64,000 bases of DNA from Cohnella abietis (GTDB taxonomy: Bacteria; Bacillota; Bacilli; Paenibacillales; Paenibacillaceae): contig NZ_AP019400.1 of assembly GCF_004295585.1 (NCBI RefSeq), forward strand, positions 1,703,501 through 1,767,500, in the 5' to 3' direction. The position numbers were made by a program, and so were the translations under genes. The notes under the pieces are model-generated. The model was not told the origin of the DNA. It did no database searches and was given only the letters and a program-made list of their open reading frames with translations. Of this stretch, positions 56,412 through 64,000 are shown in pieces (within the stretch, counting starts at the first letter, position 1; each line of letters opens with the position of its first letter).

Positions 56412-57368
56412 ATGCCAGTTACACTCGCAGAAGCAAAAAAGAACGTACAGGATGACGTGCAAATCGGGGTCATCGACGAATTTCGGAAATCGAACTGGTT
56501 GCTCAGCAATTTGACCTTTGACGATGCGGTATCACCAACCGGAGGCGGAGCGACATTGACCTACGGATATACACGACTCATTACGCAGCCGACAGCCAAC
56601 TTCCGGGCAGTAAACACAGAGTACACACCGCAAGAAGTTACCAAACAGCGCTATAACGTAGACTTGAAAGTCTTCGGCGGATCCTATCAAATTGACCGGA
56701 TCATCGCAGGAATGGGCGGGATTGTCAGTGAAGTTGATATGCAGATGGCGCAGAAGATTAAGGCAGCTCAGGCATTGTTTAATGATACAGTCATTAATGG
56801 CGACAGTGCGGTTCAAGCTACTGCGTTTGACGGATTAGAAAAAGCGTTGGCAGGAAGTACAACGGAGCTTAACCCGGCTGCTCCGATCGATCTTTCGTCC
56901 TCGTCCGCGGTGGATAGCAATTACAAAGTGTTCTTGGATGAGATCGACGAATTTCTCGCGCTGCTTGATGGCAAACCAACAGGCTTGCTCATGAACGCAA
57001 AGCTATGGGCGAAGTTCCGTGCTTGCGCTCGTCGCTCCAGTTCGTTCACCGAAACGAAAGATGAGTTCGGTCGAAACATCACAGCATACGATGGCATTCC
57101 ACTTGTTGATGTCGGCGAGAAGCCAGGAACCAACCAACTCGTTATTCCAACGGATCCCACGGCGAGGACAACTAGCCTATATGCCGTTCGTCTTGGCATG
57201 GATGGTTTCCACGGTGTTTCGATGGCTGGACAAGCACCGATTAAAACGTGGTTGCCTGATTTCGCCACGTCAGGAGCAGTTAAGACAGGCGAGGTTGAAA
57301 TGGTTGCAGCCGTCGCACTAAAAGCCACAAAAGCAGCTGGCGTTATGCGCAAACTTAAAGTGGGATAA
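56412..57368 (+). CDS. Major capsid protein
   Basis: 318-aa capsid protein of the HK97-fold group used by PBSX/skin-like phages (VTLAEAKKNVQDDVQIGVID at the N-terminus, YNVDLKVFGGSYQIDRIIAG, KTWLPDFATSGAVKTGEVEM). Length and position after the scaffold gene fit. TTGGAGGAATT before ATG 56412 is the ribosome binding site; the open frame extends 17 codons upstream into the scaffold gene without one. Confidence 0.88.
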   Translation: MPVTLAEAKKNVQDDVQIGVIDEFRKSNWLLSNLTFDDAVSPTGGGATLTYGYTRLITQPTANFRAVNTEYTPQEVTKQRYNVDLKVFGGSYQIDRIIAGMGGIVSEVDMQMAQKIKAAQALFNDTVINGDSAVQATAFDGLEKALAGSTTELNPAAPIDLSSSSAVDSNYKVFLDEIDEFLALLDGKPTGLLMNAKLWAKFRACARRSSSFTETKDEFGRNITAYDGIPLVDVGEKPGTNQLVIPTDPTARTTSLYAVRLGMDGFHGVSMAGQAPIKTWLPDFATSGAVKTGEVEMVAAVALKATKAAGVMRKLKVG

Positions 57369-57380
57369 GGAGGAACGACG

Positions 57381-57749
57381 ATGGCAAAGGTAATCGCACC
57401 AAATAATCAATATAACGGCGTTTCAGCCGGTGTTACTTTCATTCATGGATCGGGAGAAACTTCCGATCCATCTTTATTGGATTGGTTCCGCGAGCATGGG
57501 TATGAAGTTGAAGAAGTCCAAGAGGAAATCAAGCAACCGGCAACCGATAAACCATTGGACAAGCAGACCCTCCCTGAACTGAAGGATTATGCAGCACTAC
57601 ATGAAATCGACATTGGAGAGGCAAGTAAGAAAGAGGACATTCTGTCTGTGATCCAACTTGAAATATCCAAGCGGGAGGCTGCAAAGCAAGGCGCTGAGGG
57701 CGGTGGAGCAGGTGGCAATCAACAAAGCGGAGATCCTGACGCTAGTTAA
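57381..57749 (+). CDS. Head module protein with Rho-N/SAP-like domain (YqbF-like)
   Basis: 122-aa protein. A short beta-rich N-terminus is followed by a SAP/Rho N-terminal-type helical domain (DKQTLPELKDYAALHEIDIG, then KKEDILSVIQLEIS) and a Gly/Gln-rich disordered tail. The skin-element protein YqbF has the same position and fold class. It probably binds DNA or the capsid interior. The last 38 bp overlap the connector gene. Confidence 0.78.
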   Translation: MAKVIAPNNQYNGVSAGVTFIHGSGETSDPSLLDWFREHGYEVEEVQEEIKQPATDKPLDKQTLPELKDYAALHEIDIGEASKKEDILSVIQLEISKREAAKQGAEGGGAGGNQQSGDPDAS

Positions 57750-58104
57750 GAAGCGTCTCGGCTTGCCTCTTAACGAAACGACTCATGACAGCCTGATCGA
57801 CCTCTATTTAGATGAGATCGAGCAGCGCATCCTGAATTATTGTAATTTGCAAGAAGTACCGGATGGGCTTAAATACACATGGGCTGCAATGGTGGCTGTG
57901 GCCTTGACCAAGGAGCAATCAGCTATCTTGTTCCCACCCCCCGTTGTTGCTGAAGCATTTGAAATTAGCATTGGAGATACAACAGTCAAGGAAGTCAAAA
58001 ACCCGGCAACTCCAATTATTGTCCGGCCATCCATTGCGATTGTGGATGAGGTTGTATTCGACTATCAAGGTGAGTTAAATAGTTATCGTAAGCTGAGGTG
58101 GTAG
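57712..58104 (+). CDS. Head-tail connector protein (YqbG-like)
   Basis: 130-aa connector of the gp6/YqbG type (LGLPLNETTHDSLIDLYLDE, IEQRILNYCNLQEVPDGLKY; helical adaptor fold). The start is uncertain: GTG 57712 has GGTGGA five bases upstream; GTG 57703 is an alternative. It attaches to the portal ring and provides the base for the tail. It is coupled to the preceding and following genes by overlap or 1-bp spacing. Confidence 0.75.
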   Translation: MAINKAEILTLVKKRLGLPLNETTHDSLIDLYLDEIEQRILNYCNLQEVPDGLKYTWAAMVAVALTKEQSAILFPPPVVAEAFEISIGDTTVKEVKNPATPIIVRPSIAIVDEVVFDYQGELNSYRKLRW

Positions 58105-58105
58105 C

Positions 58106-58471
58106 GTGATTGATTATTCCAAGCATCGCGCAGCTATCGAGAAACTTTACGAGGACAAGGCGAAGATCATCCGATACACCAATGCCGAAGATCCTGTAAG
58201 TAAAAAGACGCGCAAGCAGCTCACGGTAATTTGCACCGATGAGCCTTGCCGTCTATCGCAAACGGGACTCACAAAAAACGGGCAGACAGAGGCGCAGAAC
58301 AACATCGCCTCAGAGTCCAAGTTATTTATCTCTCCGGAGCTAGAGATTAGGCAGGGTGACGAGATTGAGGTTACTAAGGGCGGGGTTACACGCAAGTATC
58401 AAGCGGGCGAACCTTTCCCGCCTTATCCCACTCATCAAGAGGTCAGTCTACAGCGCAAGGATAAAGCCTAA
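58106..58471 (+). CDS. Head closure protein (YqbH/XkdH-like)
   Basis: 121-aa beta-rich protein (YEDKAKIIRYTNAEDPVSKK; GDEIEVTKGGVTRKYQAGEP) corresponding by order and size to YqbH, a head-closure or stopper protein. GTG start with GAGGTGG upstream. Its stop overlaps the next ATG. Confidence 0.72.
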   Translation: MIDYSKHRAAIEKLYEDKAKIIRYTNAEDPVSKKTRKQLTVICTDEPCRLSQTGLTKNGQTEAQNNIASESKLFISPELEIRQGDEIEVTKGGVTRKYQAGEPFPPYPTHQEVSLQRKDKA

Positions 58472-58875
58472 TGGCGGGCATGGGTAAGTTTGACACCAGG
58501 GAGCTTAAGGCATACCACAAGCGCCTAAAAGAAATGAATGAAGCCTTGCCAGCTTTCCGGATTGAATGCATTAAGGAGCTGGCAGCTCGCCTACTCGCTA
58601 AGGTTATTTCAAGGACTCCTGTGGGCCCAACGGGGGATCTTCGGCGTGGTTGGACGATTGGCGATATCGTAAAATCAGGGAACACATATCAGGTGGAGAT
58701 TATCAACGCCGTGGATTATGCTCTGTATGTCGAATATGGTCACCGAACACCAGACCATTCCGGTTGGGTTGAGGGACGCTTTATGCTTACGGTGTCTGAA
58801 GAAGAGCTTGAACGCGAGCTGCCTAGCTTCCTAGAACGCAAGCATCAAGAATTTATGAGTAGGTATTTGGGGTGA
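58471..58875 (+). CDS. HK97 gp10-like tail completion protein (YqbI-like)
   Basis: 134-aa protein. A helical start (LKAYHKRLKEMNEALPAFRI), PVGPTGDLRRGWTIGD and YALYVEYGHRTPDHSGWVEG are characteristic of HK97 gp10/XkdI proteins, which terminate tails at the head joint. It overlaps the upstream stop and is 4 bp from the next gene; ATG 58480 is an alternative start. Confidence 0.85.
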   Translation: MAGMGKFDTRELKAYHKRLKEMNEALPAFRIECIKELAARLLAKVISRTPVGPTGDLRRGWTIGDIVKSGNTYQVEIINAVDYALYVEYGHRTPDHSGWVEGRFMLTVSEEELERELPSFLERKHQEFMSRYLG

Positions 58876-58879
58876 GTCA

Positions 58880-59308
58880 ATGATAACCGTCAATGACGTG
58901 CTGAACGGTGTGACACGAGCATTAGCCGAACACTTCCCGGATATGCCGCGATATGGAGAAGAGATCAAGCAGGGGCTAGATGCTCCCTGCTTTTTTATTA
59001 AGCTTTTTCCCACATCGCAGACACGGGAAGTAGGGCGGCGCTACCTGCGAACCCATACGTTCGACATTCACTATTTTCCTAATCCGGCGATAGACGAGAA
59101 TGAAGATGCTCATGACATCGCAGAACAATTATATAGCAAGCTGGAGTATTTGCTGGTTGGTAATGGACAGTGCCGGGGGACGAGGATGCGCCATGAAGTC
59201 ATAGACGGCGTGATGCATTTTTTCGTCAGCTATGATTTTCACATCATGCGCCCTGCACCTCAGTTACCTAAAATGCAATCAATTGAGCAGGAGGTTAAAT
59301 TGCAATGA
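58880..59308 (+). CDS. Tail terminator/joining protein (YqbJ/XkdJ-like)
   Basis: 142-aa protein (VNDVLNGVTRALAEHFPDMP; RRYLRTHTFDIHYFPNPAID) matching by order and length YqbJ/XkdJ, the small joining protein before the sheath gene. No motif-based function. The GTGAGTCA before the ATG is a weak ribosome binding site, and its end overlaps the next gene (ATGA). Confidence 0.75.
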   Translation: MITVNDVLNGVTRALAEHFPDMPRYGEEIKQGLDAPCFFIKLFPTSQTREVGRRYLRTHTFDIHYFPNPAIDENEDAHDIAEQLYSKLEYLLVGNGQCRGTRMRHEVIDGVMHFFVSYDFHIMRPAPQLPKMQSIEQEVKLQ

Positions 59309-59496
59309 CAAAACCAAGGGAAGAAACGCAACCAATTGCCGAACCCTCCTTTACCAAGGAACAATTTTTAGCATCGAAGCTATTTCACCCCGTACAAAAG
59401 GACGTTTTGAGCGTTGTGTTGGCAGACGGGGAGAGTTACACGATTCCGCAGGCCCAAAGTTTAATTAAAGAAACACTCGAAAGGAAGGCGAACTAA
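59305..59496 (+). CDS. Hypothetical small phage protein, 63 aa
   Basis: Not recognised. Short soluble protein (EEFLASKLF-like middle, ESYTIPQAQSLIKETLERKA end). Start overlaps the YqbJ-like stop with AGGAGGT before it; it is immediately followed by the sheath start. Many contractile-tail clusters carry a small ORF here. Confidence 0.6.
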   Translation: MTKPREETQPIAEPSFTKEQFLASKLFHPVQKDVLSVVLADGESYTIPQAQSLIKETLERKAN

Positions 59497-60810
59497 ATGG
59501 CCGGAGGCACATGGGTTTCCCAAAACAAAATCAGACCAGGCGTTTATATTAATTTCGTTGGAGATGGTGGGCCGCTTGGAACCCTTGGGGAGCGAGGCAT
59601 TGCAGCAATTGCATTGATATTGCCTTGGGGACCATCTCAGTCGATTATGCAAATCGAGGCGGGTGAGGACGTATTCGTTTTGCTCGGCCATGATATCGCG
59701 GCTAAAGACCTCCTGCTAGTCAAGGAGAGCTTGAAGCAGGCTAAGACGCTATTACTCTATCGACTTAACATAGGGACTAAGGCGACAGCCACAAGCGGCA
59801 CATTGACTATCACAGCTAAACATGGCGGTATTCGCGGCAATGACATTAAGGTTGTCATTCAAGCAAATCTAGATGACAACGCGAAGTTTGACGTTATTAC
59901 CAAGCTAGATGGTGTAACCAAGGACAAACAAGTTGTCGCTAATGTTGCGGAGTTGGTCGCCAATGACTGGGTAGTATTCAGTGGCACAGCAACACTTACT
60001 GCATCTGCTGGCATTCCTCTTGTTGGTGGCGCAAACGGCGCGGTTGTTAACGGAGATCATACAGGATTCCTTATGGCTTTGGAATTGCTCGATTTCCAAA
60101 CGGTAGCTTACACGGGCGCTGATAGTGTGCTGAAAGGAATCTATTCCGCCTACGTCAAGCGACTCAGAGACGATGAAGGTAAGAAGGTGCAGGCAGTTGT
60201 CGCCAATTACCCTGCTGCTGACCACGAAGGTGTAATTAGTGTCAAAAACGGTGTTATCCTCTCAGATGGTACTAAGCTAACTGCGGAGCAAGCAACCGCT
60301 TGGGTAGCTGCAGCAACAGCGGCGGCAAGTGTGGCGTCCTCGTTAACCTTCCAAGGATACGATGATGCCATTGATGCTAACCCTCGTTATACTAACGCAC
60401 AGATTGAGGCGGCGTTAGTTGCTGGCGAGTTTTTATTTACCGCTAATCGTGACCGCGCAATTGTGGAGCAGGACATTAATACCCTTACTAGCTTCACTCC
60501 CGACAAGACGCGTCCTTTTGCAAAAAATCGCATCATTCGCGTGCTGGACGGGATTGGCAATGACTTCAAGCGCATTTACGAGTCTTTCTATATCGGCAAG
60601 GTAGACAACAATGCCGATGGCCGAAACCTTCTGAAGTCGGAATGTATCAATTACCTAGACGCACTTCAACAAGCGGCCGCAATCCAGAACTTTGAGTCAG
60701 CGGATGTCATTGTCTTGCCTGGTGCCGATTCGGACAGTGTCTATGTGGAGCTACATGTACAGCCGGTGGATGCAATTGAAAAAGTATACATGAAAGTGAA
60801 GGTGAAGTAG
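59497..60810 (+). CDS. Contractile tail sheath protein (XkdK/YqbK-like)
   Basis: 437-aa sheath protein: N-terminal GGTWVSQNKIRPGVYINFVG start typical of phage tail sheath subunits, a middle beta-sandwich domain (about 90-220) and a conserved C-terminal core (NTLTSFTPDKTRPFAKNRII; DGRNLLKSECINYLDALQQA; HVQPVDAIEKVYMKVKV). This establishes a contractile, myovirus-type tail. It is cotranscribed with the tube gene that follows one base later. Confidence 0.93.
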   Translation: MAGGTWVSQNKIRPGVYINFVGDGGPLGTLGERGIAAIALILPWGPSQSIMQIEAGEDVFVLLGHDIAAKDLLLVKESLKQAKTLLLYRLNIGTKATATSGTLTITAKHGGIRGNDIKVVIQANLDDNAKFDVITKLDGVTKDKQVVANVAELVANDWVVFSGTATLTASAGIPLVGGANGAVVNGDHTGFLMALELLDFQTVAYTGADSVLKGIYSAYVKRLRDDEGKKVQAVVANYPAADHEGVISVKNGVILSDGTKLTAEQATAWVAAATAAASVASSLTFQGYDDAIDANPRYTNAQIEAALVAGEFLFTANRDRAIVEQDINTLTSFTPDKTRPFAKNRIIRVLDGIGNDFKRIYESFYIGKVDNNADGRNLLKSECINYLDALQQAAAIQNFESADVIVLPGADSDSVYVELHVQPVDAIEKVYMKVKVK

Positions 60811-60811
60811 G

Positions 60812-61276
60812 ATGTCCTATTTAAAAGCGAACGACACGATTAACGGTCAAGAGGGTCGAGCTTATGCCACGATAAACGGTCTGGTAGAAGAAATGTTTTA
60901 CATCAAATCACTTGAAGCCACTGTTGAAAAGGAAAAGGCTGAGATCAAGACGCTTGGGCGCCGTGGCACACAGCATAAAGCAACAGGATGGTCTGGCAGT
61001 GGTAGTATGACCGTCTATTATGTGACCTCCCGTTTCCGTAAATTGATGCTGAATTACATTAAAAACGGCGTGGATACTTATTTCGACATTCAAGTCGTAA
61101 ATGAAGATCCGAATTCCACTATCGGAAAACAAACGGTCATGCTTAAAGGCGTTAACTTGGATAAGGTGATTTTCGCTAAGCTCGACACGGAGTCCGAAGC
61201 ACTTGAAGAAGACCTGGACTTTACTTTCGAAGACATTGACGTCTTAGACTTTTTCGGTACACCAATACTCGGATAA
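60812..61276 (+). CDS. Tail tube protein (XkdM/YqbM-like)
   Basis: 154-aa tube subunit (AYATINGLVEEMFYIKSLEA; KALGRRGTQHKATGWSGSG-like region; VMLKGVNLDKVIFAKLDTES; tail ends EEDLDFTFEDIDVLDFF). The tube forms the inner channel for DNA, sheathed by the preceding protein. ATG follows the sheath stop by one base, with AAGGTGAAG upstream. Confidence 0.9.
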   Translation: MSYLKANDTINGQEGRAYATINGLVEEMFYIKSLEATVEKEKAEIKTLGRRGTQHKATGWSGSGSMTVYYVTSRFRKLMLNYIKNGVDTYFDIQVVNEDPNSTIGKQTVMLKGVNLDKVIFAKLDTESEALEEDLDFTFEDIDVLDFFGTPILG

Positions 61277-61306
61277 TAAAAACATCATCCTTAGGAGGAC
61301 TATTCA

Positions 61307-61732
61307 ATGAGTGAATTAAGCGCGTTTTACGCACAGAATGTGGCAACGGAAGAGACAGAGACGTTTATCGTCTCTGATCGGTTTAAGGACAAGGATGGAC
61401 AGCCCGTGGCATGGCAGCTTCGCAGTATGACGGAAGCAGAAAACGAAGAATGCCGTAAAGCTGCAACACGGAAGGTAAAAGGTAAGAACGGGGCTCAGGT
61501 ACCGGAAACTAATTCAGATGATTACCTTGCTAAACTTGCAGTTGCCAGTACGATCTTTCCAAATCTAAAGGACTCGGAGTTGCAAAAGTCGTATGGTGTG
61601 CTCGGCGCCGAATCTTTGCTGCGTAAAATGCTTCGGCCTGGGGAGTACGTGGGCCTCGTTCAAAAGGTGCAGCAGCTAAACGGGTTTGACAAGGATATGA
61701 ACGAATTGGTCGATGAGGTAAAAAACTCATAA
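61307..61732 (+). CDS. Tail assembly chaperone, XkdN/YqbN-like
   Basis: 141-aa zero-frame form of the tail assembly chaperone (VSDRFKDKDGQPVAWQLRSM; SVLRKMLRPGEYVG-like C-terminal half), in its conserved place before the tape measure. Just before its stop lies A AAA AAC (61720-61726) in the correct register for -1 frameshifting, which would extend it into the 57-codon frame that follows. RBS TAGGAGGAC. Confidence 0.87.
   Translation: MSELSAFYAQNVATEETETFIVSDRFKDKDGQPVAWQLRSMTEAENEECRKAATRKVKGKNGAQVPETNSDDYLAKLAVASTIFPNLKDSELQKSYGVLGAESLLRKMLRPGEYVGLVQKVQQLNGFDKDMNELVDEVKNS
61720..61726 (+). promoter_or_regulatory. Programmed -1 ribosomal frameshift site
   Basis: A AAA AAC in the zero frame gta-aaa-aac-tca-taa of the XkdN-like gene, exactly the X XXY YYZ arrangement. 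The zero-frame stop lies one codon later, and the -1 frame continues open to 61899. A GGAGGG (61734-61739) downstream is not a clear start signal for an independent gene. Confidence 0.75.
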
Positions 61733-61899
61733 CGGAGGGCGACAGTGAGGCTAATTACGCCTACTATGCCCTCCATGAGTTGCACATAATGCCACATGTC
61801 CTCATGCAGATGAGCCGTCTAGAGCAGGCGGCCATCTATGCAATGATCGACATAAGAGTGGAGCATGAACGAAAGAGCCGTCGAAAAACAAAGAAATAA
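61726..61899 (+). CDS. -1 frame extension of tail assembly chaperone (gpG-T-like)
   Basis: 57 codons in the -1 frame, beginning LITEGDSEANYAYYALHELH and ending in the basic KSRRKTKK. There is no start codon with a ribosome binding site, yet the frame is open and the peptide looks like the T-domain of frameshifted chaperones (HELHIMPHVLMQM, EQAAIYAMIDIRVE). The fused product would be about 197 aa. In PBSX-like phages this pairing is a common arrangement; the tape measure gene is separated from it here by an inserted gene. Confidence 0.7.
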   Translation, partial: LITEGDSEANYAYYALHELHIMPHVLMQMSRLEQAAIYAMIDIRVEHERKSRRKTKK

Positions 61900-61962
61900 A
61901 GGTCTTGTCTATGGTATACTCTGGTAAACTAGTAACTAGTAAGCGCAGAGGAGGAAATAGTT

Positions 61963-62607
61963 TTGAAGAAGACCTTAATGACATTAGCGTTGGGTATTAT
62001 GATTGGTGCCGTAGCGATGATTGCCGTACCGGCATACGGAGCGGTGAAACAATATGTACTTACTGCGTTCGGGTCACCGGTACTTGTTAATGGAGTGGCT
62101 TACAAAGATGCCAACAATCCAATCTTAAGCTACAACGGACGCACGTACTTACCACTCGCTAAAATCGGTGATCTGCTAAACGTGAATTACAAGTGGAATG
62201 CAGAATTGAAGCGATTAGAGATTGGGGATTTATCTGCGCCCACATCCTCACAGGGAACGGGTGGGGATTACAAGGGGCATAAAGATAGTGAAGATGCTTC
62301 GATCCTTATTGCAAAGATTAACAACAACCCACCACCCCCTAAATTGAGTGAGGGCTGGATATCAAAAAGTTTATTATCTAAAATCGAAAATGTATATACC
62401 GATGATGATAAGCAATCCAAGGAAATTGTTTTTTATAAAGACTTTTCCACTATCCCCCCAAAAGAAGCATTTCGGTTGCAAGTGCCGGATGATTGGTTTG
62501 AGAGTGAATCAGGAGAGATCACTTCAAACGGCATAAGGGTTCTAAGGTACAGTAAGAGTAATTATTTCAACATCGCCGATCTAAAAGCAGCAAAACTAAT
62601 TACGTGA
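61963..62607 (+). CDS. Secreted stalk-domain (copper amine oxidase N-like) cargo protein
   Basis: 214-aa protein with a Sec signal peptide or N-terminal anchor (MALGIMIGAVAMIAVPAYGA region) and one copper amine oxidase N-terminal-type stalk repeat (PVLVNGVAYKDANNPILSYN, then GRTYLPLAKIGDLLNV). The remaining half is a hydrophilic alpha/beta segment of no known family. Stalk domains are common on Paenibacillus secreted proteins but not part of tails. TTG start with AGAGGAGGAAA; a candidate promoter -10 (TATACT) lies ~48 bp upstream and a terminator follows, so it looks like a moron or lysogenic-conversion gene. Confidence 0.78.
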   Translation: MKKTLMTLALGIMIGAVAMIAVPAYGAVKQYVLTAFGSPVLVNGVAYKDANNPILSYNGRTYLPLAKIGDLLNVNYKWNAELKRLEIGDLSAPTSSQGTGGDYKGHKDSEDASILIAKINNNPPPPKLSEGWISKSLLSKIENVYTDDDKQSKEIVFYKDFSTIPPKEAFRLQVPDDWFESESGEITSNGIRVLRYSKSNYFNIADLKAAKLIT

Positions 62608-62630
62608 AGCGCCCCTCGGGGTGCTTTTTT
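62608..62630 (+). terminator. Rho-independent terminator after cargo gene
   Basis: AGCGCCCC pairs with GGGGTGCT with a two-base apex, then TTTTTT (62624-62629). Confidence 0.82.
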
Positions 62631-62660
62631 GTTTGATTGGCAAGGTAAGGAGGCGTAAGG

Positions 62661-64000
62661 ATGCCAACCGTAAGCACAAGTTTGCAATTGTTCGACCAAT
62701 TTAGCCAGACACTGAATAGTGCACAACAAGGGCTAGAGCGGGTCTTGGGTATTGCCGAACGATTCCGAACAGAACTCCAACAACGCATTTCTCTTGAGGT
62801 GGACGCAAGCGCTGCTGTCACTCATGTTGAAGATATAAGGCAGCGCATGCAAACCGTAGGGACAGACAGTGCAATCAGGGTAGTCATAGATGCCAATGAT
62901 GTGACACAGGAGATCGAGCGCATTAGGGGGCAAGTCAGATCCGGGACCACGGCGGCAGCTATCGAGCTAACACTCGATCCCGCAAGGGCAGTATCCCAGG
63001 CGGAAACAGCGCGAACTGAAATCGTGCAACAGATCGGAACCATCCAAGCAAACATAGATTTGCAGACACCGGATGTCTCGACGATCTCACAACAAATTGG
63101 GTCGGTACAGGTGGATATTCAATTACAAGTGCCAGATGCAAGTGCTGCACGTTCTCAGTTAACGGCTGCATTAAGCGGTATCTCATCCGCCCTGTCCATT
63201 CAGCCGCAACTCAATGTCGCGCAATTCATGGCTGATATTGCCGCCCTCAAAGCTAAGACCTTAGCAGAGATCGGTACAATCAAAATGAAAATTCAGGCGC
63301 AATTACCCGCATCGTTGACCACGATGTTTACCGACATCAAGCGCCTTGTCATGCGGCTACTTGTAGCCATACGACAACTCAGTACGGTAAGCGCAAATAC
63401 AAAACAACTAGAAAATGCTTTGGAACGTATTAAGCGGCTGGAAGAAAAAAACAACCAGTTGCAGCAACAGTTTAATGATCGGCTACAGCAAGGCGGTAGT
63501 AGCTCAAATAAACTGCTAAGTAACATCAAAGGTATGGTAGCGGCCTATTTGAGCCTACAAGTGGTAAAGGGGTTTGTTGGAGCTATTTACGGCGCTGTGA
63601 CGGAGCAAATCCGGTCAGAGCAGCGATTACAGTCAATCATGTCGAATATCAATGGGATGACACAAGATGGAATCGATTTGGTTAAGCGCCGCGCTGAGGA
63701 GTTAGAGAAAACAACTGCGATTGGTGCAGCTGAAGGGATGTACGGACAATCACAGTTGGCCGAATACGTGTATGACCCGCGTAACATCGACATGCTCACG
63801 GAGTCCATGTATAACTTGGCCACAGAAACCTATGGCGTGAATGTATCTCAGGACAATTTAAAACAAACTGCTGACTTAATGGGTAAGGCTATGATGGGAC
63901 AGATTGACGCATTGAGCCGTAACGGCTTTAAGCTCACGTCTATCCTCGACAAGGCGCAAATCAAAACGTTTAAGTATGGCACTGAGACAGAGCGTGCTGC
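62661..64000 (+). CDS. Phage tail tape measure protein (3' partial)
   Basis: Open from ATG 62661 (RBS AAGGAGGCG) to the window end, 446 codons visible. Structure: an amphipathic helical start, several degenerate beta/coil repeats (AAIELTLDPARAVSQAETAR; SVQVDIQLQVPDASAARSQL), a coiled coil (LENALERIKRLEEKNNQLQQ) and a hydrophobic helix (GMVAAYLSLQVVKGFVGAIY), then the start of the conserved tape-measure core (MTQDGIDLVKRRAEELEKTT). It sets tail length and is injected with DNA. The C-terminus is outside the window. Confidence 0.88.
   Translation, partial: MPTVSTSLQLFDQFSQTLNSAQQGLERVLGIAERFRTELQQRISLEVDASAAVTHVEDIRQRMQTVGTDSAIRVVIDANDVTQEIERIRGQVRSGTTAAAIELTLDPARAVSQAETARTEIVQQIGTIQANIDLQTPDVSTISQQIGSVQVDIQLQVPDASAARSQLTAALSGISSALSIQPQLNVAQFMADIAALKAKTLAEIGTIKMKIQAQLPASLTTMFTDIKRLVMRLLVAIRQLSTVSANTKQLENALERIKRLEEKNNQLQQQFNDRLQQGGSSSNKLLSNIKGMVAAYLSLQVVKGFVGAIYGAVTEQIRSEQRLQSIMSNINGMTQDGIDLVKRRAEELEKTTAIGAAEGMYGQSQLAEYVYDPRNIDMLTESMYNLATETYGVNVSQDNLKQTADLMGKAMMGQIDALSRNGFKLTSILDKAQIKTFKYGTETERA

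Noticed and set aside
61745..61899. Independent gene starting at GTG 61745 or an internal ATG
   Set aside because: The GTG 61745 frame ends after 14 codons, and the 57-codon frame has no start with a ribosome binding site; it fits a -1 frameshift extension instead.

Overview
The window comes from a Gram-positive bacterium of the Paenibacillaceae, probably Paenibacillus or a close relative. The evidence is the Paenibacillus-like 16S/23S/5S rRNA, the paired YesM/YesN-type two-component systems next to LplA/LplB/YtcP-like carbohydrate ABC transporters, strong AGGAGG ribosome binding sites with frequent TTG/GTG starts, and a PBSX/skin-like contractile-tail prophage. All taxonomic and family calls are by recognition; no search was run.

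Region 1 (1-7.9 kb) is a carbohydrate locus: histidine kinase (cut by the window edge), response regulator, solute-binding lipoprotein, two permeases and a leaderless GH5 glycosidase. Region 2 (7.9-9.4 kb) is non-coding: about 17 copies of a 51-52-bp tandem repeat, interrupted by an IS4-type transposase fragment. Region 3 (9.4-13 kb) has an AraC regulator, a WbsX/GH99-like protein and a membrane acyltransferase. Region 4 (13.1-18.6 kb) is an rRNA operon with two tandem promoters and no tRNA in the spacer. It carries several small deletions at positions that are normally invariant. Region 5 (18.6-19.6 kb) is repeat-rich non-coding DNA with a second, unrelated 51-bp tandem array.

Region 6 (19.6-27.6 kb) is a second carbohydrate locus in the order permease, permease, lipoprotein, regulator, kinase, followed by a polysaccharide deacetylase lipoprotein. 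Region 7 (27.7-34.6 kb) holds housekeeping and accessory genes: YitT, CutC, NfeD plus an SPFH protein, an NlpC/P60 peptidase, a guanylate-kinase-like protein, and a divergent AraC/oxidoreductase pair. Region 8 (34.7-36.7 kb) is the start of a tad/flp pilus operon (CpaE/TadZ, then CpaF). cpaF is broken in its conserved ATPase domain by the left end of a prophage.

The prophage runs from about 36.7 kb past the window end. In order it has: large serine integrase; ImmA-type protease behind a palindromic SOS-box-like site; repressor/Cro switch with four matching 15-bp operators; small early genes; a DnaD-like replication protein; PcfK, PcfJ and a DUF3102 protein; a run of small unknown genes including YopX; a late regulator; a minimal tyrosine recombinase; terminase, portal, a MuF-type minor head protein with an apparent JAMM/JAB-like tail, scaffold, capsid and connectors; sheath and tube; a tail-assembly chaperone with a -1 frameshift signal; a secreted stalk-domain cargo gene; and the start of the tape measure. 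The most interesting points are the integration into cpaF (a possible excision-controlled pilus gene), the SOS box at immA, the MuF-JAMM fusion, the frameshift, the damaged rRNA operon, and the two 51-bp arrays flanking it.
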